A stretch of 64,000 bases of DNA from Ailurus styani (lineage: Eukaryota; Chordata; Mammalia; Carnivora; Ailuridae): positions 483,951 to 547,950 of the forward strand of contig LNAC01000853.1 in NCBI GenBank assembly GCA_002007465.1, given 5' to 3'. The notes under the pieces are model-generated. The model had not been told where the DNA came from, ran no database searches, and saw only the letters and a program-made list of their open reading frames with translations. The position numbers and the translations under genes are program-made. This document shows, one piece after another, positions 22,880-33,360 of the stretch; within the stretch, counting starts at the first letter, position 1; every line of letters begins with the position of its first letter.

Positions 22880-23110
22880 TCAATTCTGCATCTTCCTGAA
22901 AATGTACTTTTAAGCCCCTTAATTGCATTTTAGAGATAACCCTGCAAGCAAAGTGGCAGGAAGAGAAACCATAGAGAGAGGTTGGTGGTCAGGCTCTTTG
23001 TTTTAAATCAATCAAACATCTGCGACTAATGCAGCTTTGGGCTGCTCCTCAGGAAGCATTAGCCCTATTAGTGGGGGCTGGCAGGAACACAAAATAAGAT
23101 ATTTATGGGC
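22880..23110. other. Candidate conserved non-coding element
   Basis: Repeat-free and AT-richer than both flanks, with homeodomain-like ATTA/TAAT cores ('CCCCTTAATTGCATTTTAG', 'AAATCAATCAAACATCTGCG'). No long open frame crosses it. The call rests on composition only. Confidence 0.25.
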
Positions 23111-24044
23111 TGGGCACGTGTGCATTACCACGGGGACCAAGGGGCTGGGGCAGAGAACAGCACAGGTCAGCATATCTGCTCACCTCACCTCCTCGCCTAG
23201 GGCGTCCACACCAATAGGGGGGACGGAGGGCCGCACACATCCAGGCACAGTCACACACAGCGGACTCTGCCTTCCGGTCCTAGCCGCAGCCATGGCTGGG
23301 AGCCTCATGCCAGTCTCCCCATCTCTCTGTGCTTTGGTTCTCAGTCGTCAAACACTGGATCTGAGCAGATGTCCTCTGAAGCCCCATCTCAGGTCAGGTC
23401 TGGGGCACTCTTGGGACCAGGGTGAGGAGCCAGGATGGGACAGGGCAGGACACGCACATGGTGCTACCAGGACAAAGTAGCTGGTGAGAAGTTGTTAAAG
23501 ACGATACCCGAAACGAGATTTTAGGTCATTGAAGAGCAAGCTGTCTGGCAAAACTCTTCACAATCCACACATGGTTAATTGAGGTGCTGGTTTACAAGCA
23601 ACTGCCTTATGCTTGTGGTTGCTTTGGGAGTAGAATCTAGAAGGAAATGTGCTCTGCGGTGGCTAGAAATAAGCGTGAAGGTAACAGAGGAGCCAGAACA
23701 AGAAATCCCAGAAATCCTGAACCAGGCCTGGCAGGGGCGTCCCTGAAATCCTGAACGAGGCCTGGGGAGGGCTGCAGCTGGGGCAGATCCTGGCAACCTC
23801 AGCCGACACCTGATTTGGGGGTTTACCTACACAATGAAAGATAAAGGCAGGCCAGTTTCCCCTTCGCGCTCTGATGCTGGGCCTGAGGCTGCCGCCTCCT
23901 TCTCAGAGCGGTGGAAAGAGCCAGGGAGGAAGCTGTGGAGACAGCGCCTGCTGGTCCCCGCTGCAGGGTCTCAGGAAGGTAGAAGAGGTAGCAAACTGCT
24001 TCCTTCCCAGAACCGTTATGGCCCCGAAGTGAGATCACAGATGT
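23111..24044. other. Unassigned GC-rich stretch
   Basis: Positions 23700-23770 contain two near-identical pieces, 'AAATCCTGAACCAGGCCTGG' and 'AAATCCTGAACGAGGCCTGG', a local direct duplication spaced about 35 bp apart. No gene or mobile element is recognised. Confidence 0.4.
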
Positions 24045-24850
24045 TTGTCAGGCTGTATTAGTTAACTACCGTGTGGAACAAACTACCACAACGCCTGGCT
24101 ACTGAAAACAGCCATTTTTTTTTGCCCCAGTTCTGCCCCTCAAGCTGGGTTCCGCAGCGCCTCTCCTGTTGGTCATTACTATGGTCACTCAGGAGCCATT
24201 AGTTATCTGAGGCTCACCCGTGCCTGGAGAGTCCTAGATGCCCACACTCACACTGGGGCACGTTGACTCTCCTCCACGTGGCCTCCCCGACGCGTGGGCC
24301 AGAATTCTGTACACAGCTGTGCACTCCAAGAGGGCAAGCCTCAACGCACAGGGTTTATCAAACCTCTGCTTGGGACACGTTTGCGGATGTCCTGTTAGCC
24401 AAAGCGAGTTAGGTCAGGAAACATGTACAGAATGGATGGAGATGGTTGCTGTTGGAGCATTCCAGAAGGGAGCTGGCAGGCAGTGGGTATGCAGGTTAGG
24501 CCAGTCCAGAAGACAGCACCTTCCTTAAGGAAAGTGTGAATGGACGGCATTGCCTGAACCCAACCATGCGAACTCCAGTCTGTGGGCCACTGGCGTCGCC
24601 CAGGAACTGGGGCTGGTGCAGAGCCCCACCGTGCCCCAAGGAGTCCACTTCTGCACCGTAGCATGATTCCCGTGTGCTTTGCATGTGCAGTGGCTTGAGA
24701 AGAGCTGGTCCAAACAACTAGCTCACCAACTGATCTAGTCCTGGGTCAAAGTCCAGAGGTCAAAGGGGAGTAGTCCAGAGGTCACTCCTGAATCACATTG
24801 CCACACCTCCACCAACTCTTGGCTATCCTTGTCGTGAGCATGCTACATTC
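24045..24850 (-). mobile_element. MLT1-type LTR (ERVL-MaLR), decayed
   Basis: The left end is antisense MLT1 3' sequence: 'GTGTGGAACAAACTACCACA', then 'CTACTGAAAACAGCCATTTT'. Further right is 'GACTCTCCTCCACGTGGCCT', typical of the antisense middle of MLT1. No retroviral coding region is attached. The right boundary is approximate. Confidence 0.6.
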
Positions 24851-25224
24851 TCTCAGAGTATCCCTGCGAAGCCCACTTGTCCTGTTTGGAAGCTCCTCCT
24901 CTTCTCTGCCCGGAATCCTGCAGCTGCAGATTCTACCTCAAGCCCGTGTTCAGATGTGAGGTGGAGATTATTCTTCAGCAAGACCTGGAATCTACTGTGA
25001 GGTCTTCCTGAGCCTGAGGATCTGAGGGGCCAGATCACCTCAAGAGCAGTGAGGAAGGAGGTGGTTGCCATTCCTATCCTTTCCACCCTCAGGTATCCAT
25101 GGGCCGAGGACTCCTGTGGAAGGTTTGTGCCTAAAAATAAGCATGATGTTGTGTGGGCCTATATGTGTATGCACACGGTGCCTGCCCACCTTTCTGATAG
25201 ACCTGCTGGGACCTATCCTCCCCA

Positions 25225-25375
25225 GTGATTTGTGGCTCTGGTATTCAACATCAGCTCTGATTTGCTGGGCAACATGAGGCAAGGCCCTTGACCTCTCTGG
25301 GCCACAGTTCCTCTTCTGAGTAGTAAGAGAAAAAAAAAGATTGTTGTAAAATGTTGGTGTGTTTGAGCTAAGAGA
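25225..25375 (-). mobile_element. MIR SINE fragment
   Basis: Antisense MIR core: 'GGCAAGGCCCTTGACCTCTC' and 'CCACAGTTCCTCTTCTGAGT', followed by an A-rich interruption. Confidence 0.6.
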
Positions 25376-25509
25376 CCATTTCTCACAGAGGAATTTCTTC
25401 TCTTCTGGGAGGAGAAATCCCTTAAAGGACCTCCACAGCTAGGAAACTATCCAAGCAAAAGAAAACAACTAGAAATCTGTCTCCAACATGAAATTAATCA
25501 TCCTAGAGC

Positions 25510-25830
25510 AACCCTTTGACCCTGTCACTTTGCTGCTCAAATGATTTCCAGGATTTCCAAAACCTGTTGAACTCATCCTAGATTCTCCAGCGGAGGTCCT
25601 TGCCACATCTGCCACATCCCCCTCTCTCCGAACCCTTGGCCCTGGTCTGATTCTCTTGCCAGTGACCAAGCTTGACTTGCACTTCTGAGTATGTGCTCTT
25701 GGGCTCCTAACATTTCACCTTCTCCTCCAGGAAGTCTCCCCTGATCATCTCCACCCAGACATAAGCTCTCTTCGTTTGGTACCTTTGTGTTCCCAGGTAG
25801 TCTGATAAGGATCCTGCCATCTGTGGGCCT
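25510..25830 (+). mobile_element. LINE L2 fragment
   Basis: Sense L2 landmarks: 'CCCTGTCACTTTGCTGCTCA' near 25518, 'CTTCTCCTCCAGGAAGTCTC' and 'CCCTGATCATC' near 25720-25750. Diverged but in the correct order. Confidence 0.5.
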
Positions 25831-26678
25831 CCCCTCCCCCCTGCCAGGGCCAAGCCTCTCCCCTCAAGGTTGCTGCTCCTCCTACAAAGCCAGCACAGCG
25901 CCCTCCCTACCATGACAGTGCTTCTCACACTTTCCAGTAAAATCTCTTCAGTGGCAGAGGACAATGCTTAAGTCCCCTGAGTCCTCTAGGAAAGCAGTGC
26001 TAAGCAGCCTCCATTTCCCATCCCTACGCCAGCACGTAGTTCTTTGCTCCTGTTTTAGCATTAAAAGTCACCAACTTTTGCATTCCACACAGTCATTATA
26101 TATTTGTTTTAATATAAAAATCATTATGTCTTACTGTCCCAGTCTTCGCTTCTGCTTGATGCTCTGGGAAAATGTGGAACTTCCCGTTGCCCCACAAAAG
26201 AGGTCTGAGGCCAAAATGCCAATTGTTAAGTCCAGGAAAACAGAGCTGGACAGACAGTTCCAAGGGAAGGCCTGCTCCCCACCCAGCCAGCTGGGCTCCA
26301 GATGAATGGGAGGCAGGGTTGGGCCCTACGCTTGCACCTCATTCTCTGGCAAAGCCCTTGACACCTCACACAACACCTTTACAACGTGAATGCCATCTCA
26401 CTTGGGGTCATGATGAAATGCAAGGGCAGGGAAAGTAGGAAATATTATCCTATTTTATGAAAGTGCTCTGGGCTACTGGAAGCCCTGTAACTAGAAAATC
26501 ACAGAAGCAGAGCTGAAAAACCTGTCTAATTTTCCTAATATATGGAGCTTCCTGCTCTTAGGACAACTGGTCAACCAGCACGACCCAAGGCAGGAGTTCT
26601 ACGATTCACAGAGGACATGTGAAGATCTCCCAGAGACAACCCATCCACAGCCCTACTGTGGGTGGGACCCATCTCCCA

Positions 26679-26680
<2 letters not shown>
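25831..26680. other. Unassigned, no gene recognised
   Basis: Possible MIR-like tail at 26440-26530. Open frames around 25964-26438 have no domain. Confidence 0.4.
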
Positions 26681-26719
<39 letters not shown>

Positions 26720-26727
26720 ACACACCC
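26681..26727 (+). repeat. (CA)n microsatellite
   Basis: CA dinucleotides with a single T interruption. It creates an apparent His/Thr open frame that is not coding. Confidence 0.95.
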
Positions 26728-26963
26728 CTCACCCCTTGGGCCTGCCAACACGTGCTTCAGGATCAAAGCCTTCAGGAACCCCTCTCTGACACCCTTCTTT
26801 GGCATCACCCATACCAGCGGAGAGAGCCTCCCACACACACACCGAGCTGCGGGGTCTGCCATCTGGCCCCAGGACACTGAAAAGACTGCAAAGGAAGTTG
26901 GAGGAAGAAAGCCACCTTTCTCTTCCATTTCCTCTCTCTTCCTGACCCACTTCCTATTTCCAG

Positions 26964-27055
26964 GCCTGCAGAGGGCGCAGCCCCTGAGGACACAGCCTTA
27001 GACAGGAAGTGAGAGTGAGCCTAGGAGCCACTCTGGAGCAGAGCTCGCCACAGCG
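26964..27055 (+). other. Candidate non-coding internal exon
   Basis: A strong acceptor precedes it: a long pyrimidine tract (26914-26960), a branch-point-like TTCCTGAC with the A at 26945, and CAG ending at 26963. A strong donor follows: CAGCG/GTGAGTG with GT at 27056-27057. The 92-nt interval has stop codons in all three plus-strand frames, so it could only be a UTR or lncRNA exon. No neighbouring exon was found. The basis is motif reading only. Confidence 0.3.
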
Positions 27056-28699
27056 GTGAGTGATCCCGAAGGCGGGTGGCCAGGCGGCATTGCTAACTGG
27101 AATCCTGGTCCCTGGTGTACAGGGCAGCAGTCTGCAGCAACCCTCCTGGGGAGCAGTCTGGGGTCTGCGTATGCCTGGGCGTAGGGCTTGGTGTCACAGG
27201 GTCACCCCCAGCACTTCCACGCCACCTCCTGCCTGAAGGAGCTCCCGGCCCCACCACAGGGAGGCTGTGCCCCAGAGGATTTCCCCCTTGCATGTGGGAA
27301 CGCACTGGGAAACCACTCCGAGACTCAGTTTCTTCATCTTCAACACAGGCTAAATCCCGGGACCCCGTCAGCCTTCTGTGGAAGGCCACAACAGAGGTAC
27401 AGAATCACGGCTGAAAAGGTTTCCAAAGGTGATAAAATCCTGCCCCTGGCCGCAACCCCCATGGAGTAGACAGGTCCTTGCAGGCCAAGAGGGGCAAAGG
27501 CCGTGATGATGTCAGGTAGAGGTGGGGACAGAGGAGGTTCCACCCTGCCCAGGGTAGTAGTCCAGGGGGCTGAACGCTGTCGCCCCTGCAGGTGTCAGGT
27601 GAGCCCTCACTGACTCAGAGGTCCTCACGGGCCAGGCATACGAAAGACCTGTGGCCATTACAGATGGTACACTCCTCCCACGGCCACATGGGCACTCAGG
27701 CTCAGTGTTGCCAGAGTCTCCCGCTTTCAAGAGAAGCTGGAAGTCTGGATGTCGATGCAAAACTTCCTAATATTTAGAAGTTGGCATCTAGTTCCATTAA
27801 AATAGCAAAATCATCTAAGCAACTCCTCATGGACCAAAGCAAATACACCATCTCCATATGCTGTGGCTGCAGGAAGGAGGCCCCTCTGGGGGCTGGGATC
27901 CCTGGAGGGAGCCTCCAGCCCGAGCTGTGGAGCCAGGAAGCCAGGGTGTGACCGAGAGGGGGTCGCTCGGTAGACCATCTGCTCTGAAGCCTGGGTGGGG
28001 AGCTCCAGCTTAACAGGAACCACCATGAGAGGCTCTTCACAGCGCCCCCCCCCCCACCGCCACCACCACCGGGGCCTGTCTGTCTCTGCAGGGCCGCAGC
28101 TGCGCAGGATGACTTGCAGGTTTTGCTGGCAAAGCACCCTGGCTCGTGGCTGGGACATGAGCAGCTCCTCCAGCTGTCACTGTGCACGGCTGCAGGACCT
28201 GTGAGCAGGACCAGGGGCAGGAAGGGACACTGCACGCGCCCCTGTCCGCAAAGCCCAGTGCAGCCAGGCCAGTCCAGCTCTCCCCATTTTGGGGATTCAT
28301 CTCCCCTCCCCCGCCAGATGGATTTCCTTTCAGGCTCTACTTCCCCTGTCCGTTTCAGTCAGTGCATATTGGCTGATTGATTGGGGTTTTGTCCCTTCTG
28401 CTCCAAAGGCAGTCAGGAAAGTCCCCACACATCTCTCTGAAGGGGAAATATGATTGAGGTGGAGGGATTTGTAATTGTCCTAAATCCTGCTCTCCTGGGC
28501 CTGGAAGGGGACTTCAAATGCACCCCCCAACCTCTTCTTTCCCCCACGGGTCCCAAGAAGACATTCAGAGAAGTGAGAAGGCACCTAGCCTCCAGGGGAA
28601 GGCTTCCTCCCTAAGTGGAGGGGTTTCTGCTCTTACACACGAGGACAATTGTCCACAACATCACCCTCTCTCCCTTCACTTAACAAAGCAAAGATGTTT
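27056..28699. other. Unassigned GC-rich stretch
   Basis: Many overlapping open frames on both strands, up to 153 codons (minus, 27774-28235). Part of one frame is a glycine run from a short poly-C tract near 28045-28057. A motif pair resembling splice sites lies at about 28092-28199 but is weaker than the one at 26964. No protein domain is recognised. Confidence 0.4.
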
Positions 28700-29110
28700 T
28701 CCTCTTTTTGAAATGTGCGATTAAAAAAGCCATCTCACAGTTGAAAAACACACTCTCAAACAGAGGATCAGGCTGCCCTGAAGAAGGCTTTGTTGATTTT
28801 CTCCCAAATATTCCAAAGTGTTGATGGAAAAAGTGACCGCTAAATTAAATGCTGCAAAAATTTAGTGGTTCAAGTCCACTTTCCTTCCTCAAGCCTTTCT
28901 GAATCTGCAAACTTCAGACTTGACTATGAAGTCTATCCTGCAAGTTTTTAACAAATTCTGCTTAAGGCACTTCAGAACTCTTATCCCCCAAATAAAGAGT
29001 TTTTGTACAGATTTCCTTCTCGTATAACCACTTGTGGTAATGAAGTTAATATGATAAAAGCATTGCCGCTTTCCATTAAGTCGTATTGCTCTCAAATGAA
29101 TCAAAATCAA
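28700..29110. other. Candidate conserved non-coding element
   Basis: Repeat-free AT-rich block beside GC-rich sequence. It lacks the stop-free and CpG features of exons but has many short motifs such as 'CCGCTAAATTAAATGCTGC' and 'AAGCATTGCCGCTTTCCATT'. Its character resembles ultraconserved-type enhancers. This is inference from composition and needs alignment. Confidence 0.25.
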
Positions 29111-29139
29111 AACTTTAAATAAAAAAGCCGTTTCAAAAC

Positions 29140-29670
29140 ATAGACATTAAGAAATGGAAGCTGCAGAGAATAAGCTGGTGGTCGCCAGATAGGAGGTGGG
29201 GGGGATGGGTGAAATAAGTGAAGGGGATTAAGAGATATAAACTTCCAGTTATAAAATAATTAAGTCATGGAGATGAAAAGTACAGCAGAGGAAATGCAAT
29301 CAATAACATCGTAATAATGTTGTGGGGTGCCTGGGTGACTCGGTTGGTTAAGAATCAACTCTTGATTTCCGCTCAAGTCATGATCTTGGAGTCATGGGAT
29401 TGAGCCCCACGCCAGGGTCTGCCCTCCATGCAGAGTCTGTTTGGGATTCTCTCTCCCTCTCTCTCTGCCCCTCCCGCACCTCATGCTCTCTCTCTCTAAA
29501 ATAAATAAATAAAATCTTTAAATTATAATAATAATAACGTTGTATGGTGACCACACTTACGGTGGTGAGAACTGAGTCACGTACAGAAACGTCGAATTGC
29601 TATATTGTACACCTGAAACCAATAGGACACTGTATGTCATCTGTACTTCAATAATAAAATAAAGACATCC
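29140..29670 (+). mobile_element. L1M 3' UTR, split by a SINE
   Basis: 'AAGCTGGTGGTCGCCAGA', 'GGGATGGGTGAAATAAGTG' and 'ATAAACTTCCAGTTATAAAA' lie left of the SINE. 'TATTGTACACCTGAAACCAA' and 'TCAATAATAAAATAAAG' lie right of it. Together they form a sense-strand 3' end of an old mammalian L1. Confidence 0.8.
29324..29531 (+). mobile_element. SINEC retrotransposon with 12-bp target duplication
   Basis: Plus-strand SINE ('GGGGTGCCTGGGTGACTCGG' to the (AAATA)n tail). It is flanked by TAATAATGTTGT (29312-29323) and TAATAACGTTGT (29532-29543), one mismatch. It sits in the L1M 3' UTR. Confidence 0.92.
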
Positions 29671-30639
29671 AAAATAAAACCCAAAAAGGCAAAAACTTGG
29701 ATTTTCACCTCACAGAAAGCAAGAGAGAGAAAGAAAAGCAGAGGGCAAGAAAGAGAGAGAGAGTGAAGCAAGCCTCCGGTATTGGCAGCAGGAACACATC
29801 CGGGAAGGCCACTCAATCTCCCTCAGCTCCAGATTTCTTCAGGCAAATGGGATTAAAATAATTGTCCTTAGGACCATCCAGAGAGCTGTACACTCACAGC
29901 GGGCACCCTTTTCTGGCTGCTACTGTACTTCAATCAAACGTTGACCGTATATGTAGTAGTCCTGGTTCACACCTCCCTCCCAGGAGAGTGTTAAGTGTGG
30001 TAGAGGACAGTATCACGCCTGTCAGTCTTGACTGGCAAGAGGCAGAAGGACAATGGGCAGAAAAGAGGCTGTAGGAAGACAGGTTCCATCGGCACCGCCA
30101 AGCCATTTACACAAGTGTTTAAATTCTCTGTCCCAACTTTACCTGCCTATAAAGTGGACACAGTGGTCCCAGCTTCACACAGTCAAGGCCAGTGGGGTGC
30201 ACTAAGTCTGCAACTATGACTACCCAGCCCTCTCACTTCCACCCCATCCAAATACCCAGAGACCTCGGCTTGGGTTTCTTCCATATACTTTCACTCTGGG
30301 CAGCAGCTGCGGTCTGCCCAGCCCTCCACACCCCTCCAGGCTTCTCCTGTGCTGGGGCGCCTCTGGGGTCACATGCCGCCCAGCAGGATGGCATGGCGTC
30401 CCTCCGCAGGCCTTCTCGGCTCTGTTCACAGGCCCCCTTCTCTGTTCACAGACCACCTTCTTTCCCTCTTCATTAAGGGGATTAGCCTCCCCCACGCCTC
30501 AGTATCCTTGCATGCAAAATAAAAATAAAAATGGACAAAGGATTCAAGATAACAGGTTCAGATTCAAAGAAGAGCTTGGAGCAGCCAGACAAGGACAGAG
30601 GCAAGGCCTTCACCGCTCAGAGCATCTTTCCTGGCTCTG
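29671..30639. other. Unassigned, no gene recognised
   Basis: Begins with a GA-rich tract (29715-29765). Open frames of 60-94 codons at 29862-30495 have no domain. Confidence 0.4.
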
Positions 30640-30725
30640 AGCAGCAAAGTGATCCGCCCAGAGTCGCCAAGACGGAAAGTGGCAGCCAGAATTTGAGCTC
30701 AGCAAGGTCTGGCCCCACTCTCAGT
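30640..30725 (+). mobile_element. MIR SINE fragment (possible)
   Basis: 'AGAGTCGCCAAGACGGAAAG' then 'TGGCAGCCAGAATTTGAGCT' follows the sense MIR tail order with several mismatches. Confidence 0.45.
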
Positions 30726-31419
30726 GGGGAGCGAGGGGGCCTGGAGCGGGCGGCTAGAACCCCATCCACTCCGTCTTCCCCCACTCCCAAGCCCTCCAAG
30801 CTGAGGCTTCACTATGACACAGCGGGCCACCAGCCCCGTGGCCGCCACAGACCATTGCCTTCCCACCTCTCCTGCCACAGGGACAGAAGCTGGGCGGACT
30901 CAGAGCCGCCCCCAACTGGAGGGTGTGGAGGGAGGTACTGGCGCCCGGCTCTCGGACCTGCTTTCCCAGTCCCGGTATATAGGTCACCCTTCAGATCCCT
31001 GGTGTGATGACTCACTGCTCTCCTCTGTCACAGCCTGATAAAGAACTCGGGCTATTAAGAAATGGAACAAATTACTAAATGGGAGGCACAAGAGAAACCC
31101 AGGATTAAATTAGTTCGTTATTCATAAATCATAAATGACTCTTCCTCTCACTGATTCTCGGCTCTCTCTCTGTCTGCTGGGCTGGAGACAGCCACGGGCT
31201 TCTACTGGCAGGAGGGCAGGCCAGGCGCCCAGGAGGGCCTGCGGGGGTGGCGGCCACCTTCAGGCGGGGCACAGAGCAGGGCTGGCCCAGGCCCCGACGG
31301 GCTTCGAGACCTTGAAAGCCAGTAGCTTCCCGGTAGGGGGTCTCTGCAGGGCCCCTTGTGCCGTGGGCATGGTTCCTCTCCCCGCACTGGCTGGACAGGG
31401 CTGAAGTACAGGGGCTGTG
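30726..31419. other. Unassigned, no gene recognised
   Basis: GC-rich except for an AT-rich segment at 31040-31135 ('AAATTAGTTCGTTATTCATA'), which is repeat-free and could be part of a regulatory element. Nothing is firmly supported. Confidence 0.35.
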
Positions 31420-31606
31420 TCACCCCTCCCAGGCAGGTCACCTCTGTGGGCCACGTCACCGCTGTGGAGCATGGTTCCTCTGTAGGCCATGTCCTCTCCC
31501 TGTGGCGTGTGTCAGCTCTGTGGGCCACGTCACCCCTGAGGGGTATGTCACCTCTTCAGAGCATCTGACATCTTCAAGGGGTGTGTCATTCCCGGTGTGT
31601 GACATG
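31420..31606 (+). repeat. Degenerate 18-bp minisatellite, about 10 units
   Basis: Units of mostly 18 bp follow the pattern TCACCTCTGTGGGCCACG: 31438-31455, 31456-31473, 31474-31491, 31512-31529, 31530-31547 and 31548-31565 are exactly 18 bp. The units at 31492 and 31566 are 20 bp and the last, at 31586, is about 21 bp. Because 18 is a multiple of three, open frames with a six-residue periodicity cross it on both strands (for example repeated 'VGHVTP'-like on plus). I regard this as a minisatellite and not a coding repeat. Confidence 0.85.
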
Positions 31607-31639
31607 TCTCCGAGGGATGGCTCCGATGGGCGTGTCCCA

Positions 31640-32030
31640 CGACCCAGAGTCCCTTGATGCCTTCCGTCCCCGCTGGAGACAGCACCAGCCTGGGCCTCTC
31701 CCGGGGGCCTGGCCTGCCTGGGATGGAGCCGGGAAGGAGAAAGACCAGCGCACCCAGGGCCATGGACGCCAGCGCGCCGTCCCCAGTCCCCAGCCCGAGA
31801 GGAGATTCCCGCCACGCCTTCCGCCACGGCCCCTCCCTTCGGGTCCGCCAGCCTCCAGCGCGGGTGGAGGACGGAGCCGGGCGGAGTCTCTGGGGGCCTG
31901 GGAGGCGGGGCCTGGGGCGGGGGGAGAACGGGGGGTGGGAGGCCTGATCCCGCAGGAGGGAGTGCACCCTCCCAGGAGGAGTGCGCCGACAGCCGTGAGC
32001 GAGAGGTGCTCCCCCTGCTGGCCGGAGCTG
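31640..32030. promoter_or_regulatory. CpG island with GC boxes, possible orphan promoter
   Basis: I count about 33 CpG in 31621-32040 by hand, with GC near 70%, whereas CpG is rare elsewhere in the window. GGGGCGGGG-type Sp1 boxes occur at 31903-31921 ('GGCGGGGCCTGGGGCGGGG'), followed by further G runs. No TATA box stands at a convincing distance. Open frames of 155-217 codons on both strands are explained by the GC content. It may be a lncRNA or distal gene promoter, or a GC-rich island without transcription. Confidence 0.5.
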
Positions 32031-32439
32031 GGAAAGGCACCGCAATAAACTGGGCCCAGCCAGGCCAGGTGTCAGGGAGGAGGTGGTTTCAGGTCGTGGT
32101 TTCAGGCAGACATCTGCTTGTTGCTTCCAGTGTTGCCCCAGCTGCAACACTATTTCGATATTGCATGACTCCCACGCTGCGGGTGACGGATTCTCAAACA
32201 AACAATATTGTTATGGGACTCTTTGTGCAAGGATGTTTTCCTAACCAGAGCTTACTGGGATTGTGCAAATCGCCTGGACCTCTTTTCGTGCTCCTCTTTT
32301 CACAGGGCTGACTGCGTTTCAAAGCTGAGAGGGGCTGAAGTGGCGGGAAGGAATGTGTAAGGCACCTCAAACAGTCAGTGGTGCTCTGAGGCTCTGCCAG
32401 CAGTAAGCGGGCACAGGTTCTCACAGAACAGCAGTAAGC

Positions 32440-32600
32440 ATCCTGCGCAACTGGCCGGCCGTGTCCCAGCAGCCCTGCGCTCTTGGAATCCTGCAATCAC
32501 CCTGTACTCATTGCACAGATGAGGAAACTGAGGCCCAGCAGTGACTTGAAGCAAGAGGCTGAGCCTGGATTGTAACCCAGGTCCGAAGCAGTTCAACCCC
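32440..32600 (+). mobile_element. MIR SINE fragment
   Basis: 'TTGCACAGATGAGGAAACTG' followed by 'AGGCCCAGCAGTGACTTGAA' and 'AGCCTGGATTGTAACCCAGG' is the conserved MIR core and tail in sense. Confidence 0.75.
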
Positions 32601-33079
32601 TGCTTTATTCACATCAGTGAATCTGGGCCCAGGGGTCGAATCTGGGACACAGGTGTGCTGTTACCTCACTGCACCAAGGCAGACGTCTGTGGCACTCTCC
32701 TGGTCTTGCCACACTGTCCTGACTATGCTGACGTCCTACTGGGAGGAAGGTCAGATTTTCCCACATTCTCAGTATCCCAATCCATTTTGTCCACTTTCTC
32801 AGATTTGGTCTCTCCCAACCCCTGCCTCTTGCTTAACTGTTCCCTGGGCGAACTTCCAGTCTTCGCCAGAAGGGCACTGTTCCTACTGAAGCCAGAAGTC
32901 AGAGCCTCCTCCCTGCAGTGTCTCCCAGGCCCCTTGTAGCTGGCTCTCAGAATCCACCTGCCGCTCATAACAGCCGGTACCCAGGCCCATCCCTGAAGCT
33001 CCCGGGGACCCCACGAGCCATCTGACTTGACACTGATTTTTACAGCTTTGCAAATAGTAGCCTCCCTTCCCGTCCTCTG
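32601..33079. other. Unassigned, no gene recognised
   Basis: Overlapping plus-strand frames of 90-94 codons (32617-32939) have no domain. No clear repeat. Confidence 0.4.
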
Positions 33080-33360
33080 AATGCACTGGAAAGTTAAAGG
33101 GAGAGAAAGAAGTCTTTTTAAAATCCCCCAGCTATGTTAATTAACATGCAGAATGCTTTTCTAGCAGTGCGCAGGCTGTGATAAAATGGGAAGCTTCTTA
33201 ACACAACATATATTTAATCCGTGGCATTCACTTCCACATGAAATTCAATCAGATATTTTAAGGGAGTTAACAGGGCTCTCGTATCGAACTGTGAATAAAT
33301 GCAGGTGTGATAAATACACTCAGGCTACTGAGATGTTTCATCAAATGATAAAGGTGTAGA
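33080..33360. other. Candidate conserved non-coding element with homeodomain palindrome
   Basis: Repeat-free AT-rich segment. It contains the perfect 14-bp palindrome ATGTTAATTAACAT (33134-33147), which holds two opposed TTAAT/ATTAA cores, and further motifs such as 'TTAATCCGTGGCATTC' and 'GGTGTGATAAATACACTC'. No open frame of note. Enhancer function is inferred from composition. Confidence 0.3.

Noticed and set aside
28092..28199. Possible 108-nt exon between CTCTGCAG and CCT/GTGAGC
   Set aside because: The acceptor tract is short and the surrounding GC-rich sequence gives many such pairs by chance; weaker than the candidate at 26964.
27774..28235. 153-codon minus-strand frame with a glycine run
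   Set aside because: The glycine run is a poly-C tract read in reverse; no other feature of a protein.
31456..32201. Minus-strand open frames of 194 and 217 codons over the CpG island
   Set aside because: GC near 70% suppresses stops, and comparable frames exist on the opposite strand (155 codons at 31581-32048); no recognisable protein.
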